The translations under genes and the position numbers were made by a program. This document shows, piece by piece, positions 50,433-57,952 of a stretch of DNA of 64,000 nt (the stretch's first letter is position 1; each line of letters opens with the position of its first letter). The DNA is from a bacterium (lineage in GTDB: Bacteria > Myxococcota_A > Bradymonadia > UBA7976 > UBA1532): contig JAUHXC010000016.1 of assembly GCA_030427205.1 (NCBI GenBank), positions 62,001 through 126,000 on the forward strand. The letters run 5' to 3'. The notes beneath the pieces were generated by a model. It was not told the origin of the DNA, ran no database searches, and saw only the letters and a program-made list of their open reading frames with translations.

Positions 50433-53400
50433 TCAAAGCGCCTCGATGCCCACCGTGAAGACGCCCTTCGAGCGCGCTCGACCGGGCTGACCTTCGACGA
50501 CGAGCACGACCTGCTCGCCGGCGGTCAGATCCAGCTCGAGGGCGTCGTTCGCCGCGCAGGCTCTCTCTGCGGCGCAGTCGGCGTCGACGACCGCGAGCAC
50601 CGGATCGAGATCGCCGTCTGCGGTGAAGCGATAGCGGCCGTCGGCCGGCGCGGTCCAAGCCAACCGGGCGTCGGGCACGGCGTCGGACCCGCAACTCGGC
50701 GTGACCCGATGGCCGCGCCCGGCGTTGGTGCCGCGGAAGACCGCCGGGCCCACCGCCCGGCCGAGGTCGACGGCGACGCAGGCGCAGATCCCATCGGCGG
50801 CGCAGTCGGCGTCGGCGCAGTCGACCGCGCCGTCGCCGTCGTCGTCGCGGCCATCGCCGCAGAAGGCTGTCTCGTCCTCGGCGAAGATGCCCAGCGACAA
50901 GGCGTCGGGCTCGCCGTCGGCGTCGATGGCGATCCGCACCAGCGCGCCGGCCTCGAGCGGATGCACCGCCTCCGCCGCGGCGCCGGGCAGCCCGCTCGCG
51001 CAGGCCAGCGCCTCTTCCGCCGCGCAGCGATACTCGAAGACCCCGACGACCGGCGCCGCGTCGCCCTCGGCCTCGACCCGGAAGCGCCAGAGCCCGGTCG
51101 CGGGCGCGATCCACTGCACCATGTGATCGGGGCCGGCGCCGCCGCAGGCGCTCTGCACGTCGTCTGCCTGTGGCTGCCCGCGCCAGAGGTCGGGCCCCGG
51201 GGCCACCCCCAGCGTCTCGTCGGCGCAGCCGCAATGCGCGTCACACAGCGGGCTCTCGCACGACGCAGGGCCGTGCCCGGTGCGGTCGGCGCAGTCGGTG
51301 AAGCCCCAGTCGAAGGCGCTCGGGGTGATGCTCAGCGCGAACGGCGCCTCGGCCCCGGGCACGCCGCCGTCTACGATGAACATCAGCGTGCGGGACGGGC
51401 CGGTATGCTGGTGCAAGCGGCTGCCCCGAGCGCCGGGCAGCGCGTCGGCGTTGCACTCGAAGCCGGCCTGATCGCAGCGGACCACCAGCGAGAGGACGGT
51501 ATCGAGCTGCGGCGCCTGGGGGTCGAGCGGGTCGCCGCTCTCGGTGGTGATGACCCAGTTGCCGTTGGCCGGCGGCGTCCAGGCGATCGTGCGCTGGCCG
51601 GCGAAGTTGCCCCCGCAATAGCCCCAGCGCGGGTCGCGCTCGGCGTTCACCCCGGCGGCGACGTCGACGCCGGTCGCCGAGCCGATGTCGAGGCCGGCGC
51701 AGCACACCGGATGCACCGCGCACGCCGGATCGGCGCAGCCGCCCTCACTGCGGCAGCGGGCGGCGAGGCACAGCGGGTCGTCGGCGCACGCGGCGTCGAT
51801 GCAGCCATCGGCCAGGCAGCGCGGCGCGCAGGCCGGGTCGTCGGCGCAGTCGACGTCGTCGCAATCCCGCGCCCGATCGCCGTCGTCGTCGAGCCCGTCG
51901 GCGCAGTGCAGCTCGGTCGCGCTGTGCACGACGAAGCGATGGCGGCCGCTGTCCGGCCAGTTGGGCGCGCCGAGGCCATCGGTGATGATGATCACCGTCT
52001 CGCCCGCCGCGGCGTCGAAGGCGACGCCGCGGTCGCGCCCGTTGCACGCGAGCTCGTCGCCGCCGCAGCCGTCGACGAGCGCTGTCCGGCTGTGCCAGCC
52101 ATCTTCGATCGTGTAGCGGCCGTCGGCCGGCGCGGTCCAGGCGAAGGTGACATCCGGGCTGTCGGCGGCGCCGCAAGACGCCGTGTAGCGATGGGGGCCG
52201 GCGACCACCGGGCCGCTGAACCAGCGCCCGAGGGCCGAGCCGACGTCGATCGGGTCGCAGGCGCAGCCCGGTGATCCGGCGCAGTCAGGATCGTCACAGT
52301 CCACCGCGCCGTCGCCGTCTTCGTCGTAGCCGCCGCGGCAGATCTCCTCGGCGCCGGTGATGCTCAGGGCGACGGTGCCCTCGCGATCCGGCTCGGCGCT
52401 GTCGACGACGACGACGACGCCGTCGCCAGCCGCCATGTCGACGCTCACCGTCGCCCGACCGTCGACGGCCGCTGCGCAGGCGATCTCCGGGCGATCACAG
52501 GCCGGCATCAGGTAGAGCACCGGATCGAGCGGGGCCTCGCCCTCGATGTCGACCGCCCGGGCGGCGAACGTGTAGCGACCGTCGGCGGGCGCGGTCCACA
52601 GGAGCGTATCCTCGGCGCCCGCGCCGCCGCAGCTGCCGGCCCGCGACGACGCGCCGCGCAGCCGCAGGCGGGCGCGGTCGAGACCCATCGCGAAGCCGAT
52701 CGGGTACTCGACGCACGCGCACGCCGGCCCGCATCCGTCGGCGCAGTCGTCCACGCAGGGCAGGGGCGTCTCGAGCGGCAGGATGCTCAGCACCGCGTAT
52801 GGCGCGAGCGGCGGCTGCAGCGCCCAGCCGCCCACGTCGTCGAGCACCAGCAGCACCGACTCGCCCGCGTCGAGCGCGAGCTGCAGGCGACCGGGGTTGC
52901 GCAGGTAGCGGGCGTCCGGCGCCTGCGCACAGGCCAGCTCGGGGCCGGCGCAGCCGCCGAGCGCGTAGATCGACGGCCGCGGACGCATCCTGCCGTCGCC
53001 AAACGGGCCGTTGACGTCGAAGACATAGGTGCCCGCGGCCGGCGCGGTCCAGGCGACGGTCATCTCCTGCGAGTTGACGCCGACGCACGACCCCGCCCAG
53101 CGGTCGAGTCCGCCGTCCTGCCGCCCGGGCCCGTCCAGGCGGCCGGTCGTCGGCGCTACGAGATCGAGCCCCACCGCGTCGCCGAGATCTTCGTCGGCGC
53201 AGCACACGGGGTGGGTCCAGCAGCCACGTTCGGCGCAGCCACCGGGCATACGGCAGACCGTGGACCGGCAGGCCGGGACATCGGCGCAGCGCAGATCGGC
53301 GCAACCCTCGGCGACGCAGCCGGCCGGGTCGGGCGGCGGCACGGCGTCCGGCGGGGCGGCATCGGGCATCGTGGCATCCGGGGGTGGGGCGGCATCCGGC

Positions 53401-53696
53401 GGCAGGGCGTCCGGGGCTGTGACATCCGGCTGCACGGCGTCCGCGGTCTCCATGTCGGAGAGCGCAGCGTCGGGCGGCGTGCCATCGGGCTGCCAGACGT
53501 CTGCCGGTGCCCCATCGAATACCACGCCCGCATCGACGAGCCCGGCGTCGGGCTCACCGTTCGCTGGTCGGCCGTCGGCCGCCGCCGCGTCCTCCGAGCG
53601 GGCATCCGCGCTCGAGCCTGCATCGAGCGCGCTCGGGACCTCGCGACAGCTCGATGCCATCCACAGCACGATCAGCCAGAGCCATATGCGGTGCAT
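50433..53696 (-). CDS. Giant Cys-rich lipoprotein with about five beta modules and calcium-type loops
   Basis: 1087 residues. ATG 53696 follows GGGAGGG. N-terminal signal ends MASSC (Cys about 17), then a PPDA-rich low-complexity linker (about 40-120). The rest alternates Cys-rich segments (CADLRCADVPACRSTVCRMPGGCAERGCWTHPVCC) and DEDGDGAVDCDDPDC-type acidic loops with about 130-residue beta domains. The beta domains resemble PPC modules; each has an (A/P)PA(D/N)GxY/W-x-F core (TAPADGRYTF, TAPADGRYTI, TPPANGNWVI, APATGLWRF, TAPADGRYRF). I count five. The acidic loops look like MopE or thrombospondin-3-like metal sites. It is likely a calcium-stiffened surface stalk or adhesin; no enzymatic motif. 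Confidence 0.85.
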   Translation of the reverse strand: MHRIWLWLIVLWMASSCREVPSALDAGSSADARSEDAAAADGRPANGEPDAGLVDAGVVFDGAPADVWQPDGTPPDAALSDMETADAVQPDVTAPDALPPDAAPPPDATMPDAAPPDAVPPPDPAGCVAEGCADLRCADVPACRSTVCRMPGGCAERGCWTHPVCCADEDLGDAVGLDLVAPTTGRLDGPGRQDGGLDRWAGSCVGVNSQEMTVAWTAPAAGTYVFDVNGPFGDGRMRPRPSIYALGGCAGPELACAQAPDARYLRNPGRLQLALDAGESVLLVLDDVGGWALQPPLAPYAVLSILPLETPLPCVDDCADGCGPACACVEYPIGFAMGLDRARLRLRGASSRAGSCGGAGAEDTLLWTAPADGRYTFAARAVDIEGEAPLDPVLYLMPACDRPEIACAAAVDGRATVSVDMAAGDGVVVVVDSAEPDREGTVALSITGAEEICRGGYDEDGDGAVDCDDPDCAGSPGCACDPIDVGSALGRWFSGPVVAGPHRYTASCGAADSPDVTFAWTAPADGRYTIEDGWHSRTALVDGCGGDELACNGRDRGVAFDAAAGETVIIITDGLGAPNWPDSGRHRFVVHSATELHCADGLDDDGDRARDCDDVDCADDPACAPRCLADGCIDAACADDPLCLAARCRSEGGCADPACAVHPVCCAGLDIGSATGVDVAAGVNAERDPRWGYCGGNFAGQRTIAWTPPANGNWVITTESGDPLDPQAPQLDTVLSLVVRCDQAGFECNADALPGARGSRLHQHTGPSRTLMFIVDGGVPGAEAPFALSITPSAFDWGFTDCADRTGHGPASCESPLCDAHCGCADETLGVAPGPDLWRGQPQADDVQSACGGAGPDHMVQWIAPATGLWRFRVEAEGDAAPVVGVFEYRCAAEEALACASGLPGAAAEAVHPLEAGALVRIAIDADGEPDALSLGIFAEDETAFCGDGRDDDGDGAVDCADADCAADGICACVAVDLGRAVGPAVFRGTNAGRGHRVTPSCGSDAVPDARLAWTAPADGRYRFTADGDLDPVLAVVDADCAAERACAANDALELDLTAGEQVVLVVEGQPGRARSKGVFTVGIEAL

Positions 53697-53782
53697 GGCA
53701 GCCCTCCCAGCTTGGTGATGTCAGCCTGACGTCTCGCCCATGGCATGTCAATCGGCGCGGTGGCGGTGGGCGCGGATGTTGC

Positions 53783-53788
53783 TAGACT
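53783..53788 (+). promoter_or_regulatory. Extended -10 (TGC-TAGACT) for the cytochrome gene
   Basis: TGCTAGACTGCCGG in the 150-bp divergent spacer 53697-53846, 58 bp before ATG 53847. It fits an extended -10; no good -35 is seen. The same TGCCG follows the hexamer at 17931, 23486 and 42153. Confidence 0.4.
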
Positions 53789-53846
53789 GCCGGCGTCGAT
53801 CGGGCGCAGCGCCCGAGACGCCCGGATCGCCGAAGGAGGCCGCTCA

Positions 53847-54491
53847 ATGTGTTCCATTCTGACCCGACGTGTTGCGCCGCTGCTCGGCGTCCTGGCCCTG
53901 GGCTGCACATCGCCCGCGCGAGACGAGGCGCCGCCGGCAGCGCCTGCGGCCGCGCCGGCCGACGACGCGCCCGTCGGTCGCGGCACGCTCTCCGGGTCGG
54001 CCCCCACCGCCCCGGCGAGCCAGCCGGCGTCCGCCCCCGCCAGCCAGCCGACCGACGCCCACGCCGCCCTGGCCGCGATGGATCCGCGCAAGCCGGTGCC
54101 GCTGCAGCCGATGATGGCATGGCATCAGAAGCAGAACATGATGCAACACCTCGTCGCCGTGCGCCGCATCACCGACGGCGCCGCGCGCAAGGACTGGGCC
54201 GAGATCGCCGCCGCGGCGAAGCTCATCGAGTCATCGCCAGAGATGCGGATGATGTGCGATCACATGGGCCTGGGCGCCCCGGGGTTCACCGAGATGGCGC
54301 TCGACTTCCACCGTCGGGCCGACGCCATCGGCGTGGCCGCCAAGGCGCAGGACCGCGACGCCGTGCTCGCCGCGTTGGCCAATACCCTGCAAGCCTGCAC
54401 CGACTGCCACGCCGCCTGGCGCCAGGAGGTCGTCGACGCGGCGACCTGGCAGCAGCGCACCGGCTCGGACCACGTGCCCGGCGCTCGCTGA
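53847..54491 (+). CDS. Lipoprotein cytochrome c'/c556-like
   Basis: 214 residues. ATG 53847 follows GAAGGAGG. Lipobox LALGC (Cys20) and an Ala/Pro linker to about 75 precede a four-helix domain with MMAWHQKQNMMQHLVAVRRITDG near 92-114. A single C-terminal heme motif CTDCH (C184, C187, H188) follows. A helical bundle with CxxCH near the end is the cytochrome c' family pattern; Met or His may be the other ligand. It would be an envelope electron carrier or gas-binding protein. Its position just upstream of a P450 and an oxygenase on the same strand (130-bp gap) raises, but does not show, a shared redox role. Confidence 0.88.
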   Translation: MCSILTRRVAPLLGVLALGCTSPARDEAPPAAPAAAPADDAPVGRGTLSGSAPTAPASQPASAPASQPTDAHAALAAMDPRKPVPLQPMMAWHQKQNMMQHLVAVRRITDGAARKDWAEIAAAAKLIESSPEMRMMCDHMGLGAPGFTEMALDFHRRADAIGVAAKAQDRDAVLAALANTLQACTDCHAAWRQEVVDAATWQQRTGSDHVPGAR

Positions 54492-54530
54492 GCGCCGAGC
54501 GCGACGGTGGCGGCCCCGCGGGGGACTTGC

Positions 54531-54536
54531 TATCGT
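54531..54536 (+). promoter_or_regulatory. Extended -10 (TGC-TATCGT) for the CYP51-like operon
   Basis: TTGCTATCGTGCCGCGCC lies 85 bp before ATG 54621. It shares the TGC-TAnnnT-GCCG form with 42153 and 53783. The -35 is not recognisable. Confidence 0.35.
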
Positions 54537-54620
54537 GCCGCGCCGGTCGGCCGCGCCGCGTCCGAGGACGTCGGCCACTCGACGCGGCGCCCCCACAGCG
54601 CAAACGAGCGGCGGACCGTC

Positions 54621-56036
54621 ATGATGAAGCACGCCCGCGAGAACAGTGACCGCACCCTGCCCCCGCGGGTCTCCGGCGGGCTGCCGCTCGTCGGGCACCT
54701 GTTGGAGTTCAGGCGGGATCACATCGGCCTCTTTCGCCGCGGTTATCGCGAGCACGGCGCCCTCTTCCGCCTCGACCTCGGCCCCTGGCCGGTGGTGATC
54801 TTCGCCGGCGTCGAGATGCACCGGGTCTTCTACGGACAGACCGACAAGGCCCTGCGGACCGCCGAGGCCTATGGCTACCTGCGCGAGATGCTCGGCAGCG
54901 TCGGTCTGACCCAGGACCCCGAGGGGTACGCCGCCGAGCGGCACATCCTGCACGCGCCGTTTCGGGGCAAGCTGATGCGGAGCTACATCCGCATCATGGA
55001 CGAGGAGATCCAGGCGTGGATCGATGGCCTGGGCGACAGCGGGCGCTTCGAACTGGTCGGCGCGGTACAGCAGGTGACCCAGTCGATCGCGGCCCATGCG
55101 TTGATGGGTCGCGCCTTTCGCGATGAGATGAGCGATGACTTCTGGGCGCTGTACCGCGATCTCGCCGGCGGCCTCGACCCGATCCTGCCGCCCTGGCTGC
55201 CTCTGCCCCGGTTCATCCGCCGCGACCGGGCCAAGCGCCGCATCCGCCCGATGATCCAGCGCGTCGTCGAGGCGCGCCGCAGCGGCCGGGTGCACCACGA
55301 CGACATGCTGCAGCAGCTCGCCGAAGCCGAGCTCGCCGATGGCACCCGGCTGCCGGTCGAGCGGGTCGTCAGCTACGTGCTCGCCCTGGTCTTCGCCGGC
55401 TTCGAGACGACGACCGGGCACATCTGCTGGGCCCTCGTGCACCTCACCCAGCACCCGGACGAGCTGGAACGGGTGCGCGCCCAGATCGACGAGACCCTCG
55501 CCACGCACGGGCAGCGCCCGCTCGATCCCGACGCGCTCAAGTCGATGACGTGGGTCTATCATGCGGCGCGGGAGACCGAGCGGATCCTGCCGGTGGCCGA
55601 TCGCATGGTGCGCAACGTCGCCGAAGAGATGACCGTCGGCGGGTACACCATCCCCAAGGGCTGGGTGGCGATGGCCAGCGGCTCGGTCTCCCACCGGATC
55701 GACGATGTCTTCCTGGCGCCCGAGCGCTACGATCCGGGCCGCTTCGAGCGGGGGGAGGGCAAGGACCCGTACAGCTTGATCGGCTTCGGCGGCGGCAAGC
55801 ACAAGTGCCCGGGCATGAAGTTCACCTACCACGAGATCGCGGTGTGGCTCGCCCGGCTCCTGCACGCGTACGAGATCTCGCTCGAACCGGCGAACCCGCC
55901 CATTCGCGCCACCGACGGCGTGCTGCTGCCGGTCCCGGTCCAGGTCGAATACCGCCGACGGACCCGCCCGCGCGGCGCGGCGCGGCCCGATGCTGCAGGG
56001 GACGCCTCGGCGAGCGCAGGCGGGGCCGGCCGATGA
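54621..56036 (+). CDS. Cytochrome P450, CYP51-like
   Basis: 471 residues from ATG 54621 (a second ATG follows at once; GAGCGG is the only ribosome-like site). Features: PPRVSGGLPLVGHLLEF, I-helix AGFETT, ExxR as ETER, IPKGWVAMASGSVSHRIDDVFLAPERYDPGRF and heme loop FGGGKHKCPG with Cys396. The SHR segment, the KHKCPG loop and the end QVEYRRR recall sterol 14-alpha-demethylases (CYP51) and relatives, which bacteria use in sterol synthesis. Assignment beyond CYP51-like is not possible by eye. It overlaps the next gene by four bases (ATGA), so the unusual oxygenase is its operon partner. Confidence 0.93.
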   Translation: MMKHARENSDRTLPPRVSGGLPLVGHLLEFRRDHIGLFRRGYREHGALFRLDLGPWPVVIFAGVEMHRVFYGQTDKALRTAEAYGYLREMLGSVGLTQDPEGYAAERHILHAPFRGKLMRSYIRIMDEEIQAWIDGLGDSGRFELVGAVQQVTQSIAAHALMGRAFRDEMSDDFWALYRDLAGGLDPILPPWLPLPRFIRRDRAKRRIRPMIQRVVEARRSGRVHHDDMLQQLAEAELADGTRLPVERVVSYVLALVFAGFETTTGHICWALVHLTQHPDELERVRAQIDETLATHGQRPLDPDALKSMTWVYHAARETERILPVADRMVRNVAEEMTVGGYTIPKGWVAMASGSVSHRIDDVFLAPERYDPGRFERGEGKDPYSLIGFGGGKHKCPGMKFTYHEIAVWLARLLHAYEISLEPANPPIRATDGVLLPVPVQVEYRRRTRPRGAARPDAAGDASASAGGAGR

Positions 56037-56836
56037 CGTCGCGCTGCGCGCGCAGTTGGTACGCCATCGCGCCCGAAGATCAGGCCCAGCCGGGGGTCGA
56101 GCGGGCGTTGTTCGGCGGTCGAGTCACGGTGACGGCGGCCGATCCGACGCGGGTCGAGCTCGACGGCCGGGCGCTGCCGGTCTGTATCCGGGACGGCGTC
56201 GTCTTCGCGTGGTTCGATCCCGACGACGGACCGCCGACCTTCGAACTGCCGCGCTTGAACGCCCGGGGCTGGACCCGATCGAGCGTCGATACGCTGACGT
56301 GCGCCGGGCAACCGGAGTCGGTCATGCGCGATCTGGCCGACTACGCACACTTCGAATCCACCCACGGCTACATCGATCCCCGACCCCGGCGTGGCTTCTG
56401 GAGCGATGGCCACGCCTGCGGGCTCGAGGTCGACTTCCATTGGCCCATCGTCTCCCATCGATCGTGGCCGACGATGGTCGCGGCGTTCAGCAACCGGTGC
56501 GCGGGCCTCGGCTATCAGGTCAGCGACGTTCGCGCCCTCGGCGGCCGCTTCCGCAGCCGGCATCGGGTGCTGCCCACGCCCATCGACGACCGACGCATGC
56601 AGGTCGTGCTCGGCCTGGAGGTCCGGCTCGCGCTGCCCCTCGGCCGGCTCATCGCGCCGCTGATCCACCCATTCGTCCGCACGGCGTTTCGCAGGGACGT
56701 GGGCGATGACATGCGGCTGTGGGCGCGATTGCCCGACGCCGAGAGCGACCGCGGAGACGAGGCGCTCGACCGCTACTGGGCCTGGGCCGACGCGTTCGCC
56801 AGCGATCGCGCGCGCCGGGAGAGCGCCTCGGCGTGA
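56033..56836 (+). CDS. Rieske-type oxygenase homologue lacking the Rieske centre
   Basis: 267 residues. The start overlaps the P450 stop (ATGA). The sequence begins like an aromatic or steroid-ring oxygenase alpha subunit (WYAIAPEDQAQPGVERALFGG). It then goes directly to the part after the Rieske domain (LPVCIRDGVVFAWFDPDDGPPTFELPRL). No CxH...CxxH motif exists anywhere. The catalytic-domain iron site is retained (MRDLADYAHFESTHGY: Asp plus HxxxxH), followed by a START-like C-domain. Ring-hydroxylating enzymes normally need the Rieske cluster to feed the iron, so this protein must receive electrons differently or have another role. Coupling to a CYP51-like P450 suggests action on a sterol or other terpenoid. 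Homology call is by eye. Confidence 0.75.
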   Translation: MTSRCARSWYAIAPEDQAQPGVERALFGGRVTVTAADPTRVELDGRALPVCIRDGVVFAWFDPDDGPPTFELPRLNARGWTRSSVDTLTCAGQPESVMRDLADYAHFESTHGYIDPRPRRGFWSDGHACGLEVDFHWPIVSHRSWPTMVAAFSNRCAGLGYQVSDVRALGGRFRSRHRVLPTPIDDRRMQVVLGLEVRLALPLGRLIAPLIHPFVRTAFRRDVGDDMRLWARLPDAESDRGDEALDRYWAWADAFASDRARRESASA

Positions 56837-57288
56837 GCCTGCGTGCCCCGCCGTACGGCCGCGACGGGGATCAGCGCCGACATCCAGCCGCCGAACAGCT
56901 CGATGGACGTGTAGCGGGTCGCCCCATCTCCGAGCGCGCTCAGGCGCTGGATTCGGCGCGCGCGGACGGCCCCGAGCAGCGGCCCGAGCCCGGTGAGGCG
57001 GTAGATCAACCGCGCCTGTCCGTCGGTATCGGGCGGGTCGACGTGTTCGACGTATTCGCCGACCCGGGCGGGCATCCAGCCCATGCGCACGCTGAGCGTC
57101 AGCCGCTCGCCGACCGCCAGCCGGCCGCGCATGCGCACGACGAACGGGTTCCACTCGCCGTAGCGATCCCCATCGGCCATGACCTGCCACACCGTCGCCA
57201 GCGGCGCGTCGATGTCCACGACGGCCTCGACCCGATGGCGCACGCCGGCCACGCGGTGCTCCGCTGCGATGTCGTCGACCCGGACCAT
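56773..57288 (-). CDS. SRPBCC-family lipid-binding-like protein
   Basis: 171 residues from ATG 57288, overlapping the upstream gene stop (TGATG). The helix-grip pattern is clear: RHRVEAVVDIDAPLATVWQVMADGDRYGEWNPFVVRMRGRLAVGERLTLSVRM, ending in a long helix. WNPFV is typical of a common SRPBCC family. Ligand unknown. Its last 64 bp run antisense to the end of the Rieske-less oxygenase. As the second gene of a pair with a membrane protein, it may bind a lipid presented by that protein. This is positional inference only. Confidence 0.85.
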   Translation of the reverse strand: MVRVDDIAAEHRVAGVRHRVEAVVDIDAPLATVWQVMADGDRYGEWNPFVVRMRGRLAVGERLTLSVRMGWMPARVGEYVEHVDPPDTDGQARLIYRLTGLGPLLGAVRARRIQRLSALGDGATRYTSIELFGGWMSALIPVAAVRRGTQAHAEALSRRARSLANASAQAQ

Positions 57289-57800
57289 CAAGCGACCCCA
57301 CCCGCCGCCGCGTCGCGCCGGGGTCCGAAGCGGGCCACCGCGACGCCCGCCAGCACGACGAACATCGGCACGCTCAGCTCGGCGGGCATGTCGGCGATCA
57401 GGATGGCGGCCAGCCACAGATAGATGGCCGGATCGCTCTGCTCGTAGAGCACCATCACCCACGTGAGGGCGCGCGGTGTCTCACGGCGCTGGAAGCGCAC
57501 CATGAAGTCATACAGGCTCTGAAAGTGAGCGAGCGTCCAGACCAGCGACAGCAGGTGCACCACGATGTGTACACCCAGCAGCCAGCGCAGCCAGAGCGGA
57601 CCGATCGACAGGTGCTCGATCCACCCCCAGACCAGGGCGAAGCCCGTCAGATCGTAGAGCAGAAGCCGCACGGTGGCCGCCCGATCGAGCACGCGCTCGC
57701 TGATCAGGAAGCGCACGTGGTCGGCGACGATCCGGACCACCAGAGCGACGTAGACCACCGCGCCGACCGGGCTGAAGACGATATCGGCGAACCCATCCAT
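57288..57800 (-). CDS. Polytopic membrane protein of unknown function
   Basis: 170 residues. ATG 57800 follows CAGGAG with 8-bp spacing. I count about four membrane helices: AVVYVALVVRIVADHVRF, LLLYDLTGFALVWGWIEHL, LWLRWLLGVHIVVHLLSLVWTL and IYLWLAAILIADMPAELSVPMFVVLAGVAVA. The loop HFQSLYDFMVRFQRRETPR is cytoplasmic by positive charge. No family recognised. It forms a two-gene unit with the SRPBCC protein and is divergent from mrfA. Confidence 0.8.
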   Translation of the reverse strand: MDGFADIVFSPVGAVVYVALVVRIVADHVRFLISERVLDRAATVRLLLYDLTGFALVWGWIEHLSIGPLWLRWLLGVHIVVHLLSLVWTLAHFQSLYDFMVRFQRRETPRALTWVMVLYEQSDPAIYLWLAAILIADMPAELSVPMFVVLAGVAVARFGPRRDAAAGGVA

Positions 57801-57916
57801 GGCGCGGCTCCTGTGCGAATCGTACGAGCACCGGGTGACCATCTTGCCGCCTCGCGCCGCTGACTCCAAGGCGCGACCCCGCCGGCGACCGGCCGCGCGA
57901 TGGGGTGAAGCGGCTC

Positions 57917-57945
57917 TTGAAGGTCGACCTGCACGTCAGTACAGT
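57917..57945 (+). promoter_or_regulatory. Sigma-70 promoter giving a leaderless mrfA-mrfB mRNA
   Basis: TTGAAG (57917-57922), a 17-bp spacer and TACAGT (57940-57945), then seven bases to ATG 57953. This is the best -35/-10 pair I find in the window. Its start point should fall on the A of ATG, and no ribosome site exists, so the transcript is probably leaderless. Confidence 0.6.
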
Positions 57946-57952
57946 GTCGCCC

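Noticed and set aside
53340..53540. Fourth GATGSCATC array in the PPDA linker of the large lipoprotein
   Set aside because: The GGCATCCGG pattern follows from Pro-Asp-Ala codons with irregular spacing; only one perfect palindrome (53653) lies nearby, outside this stretch.
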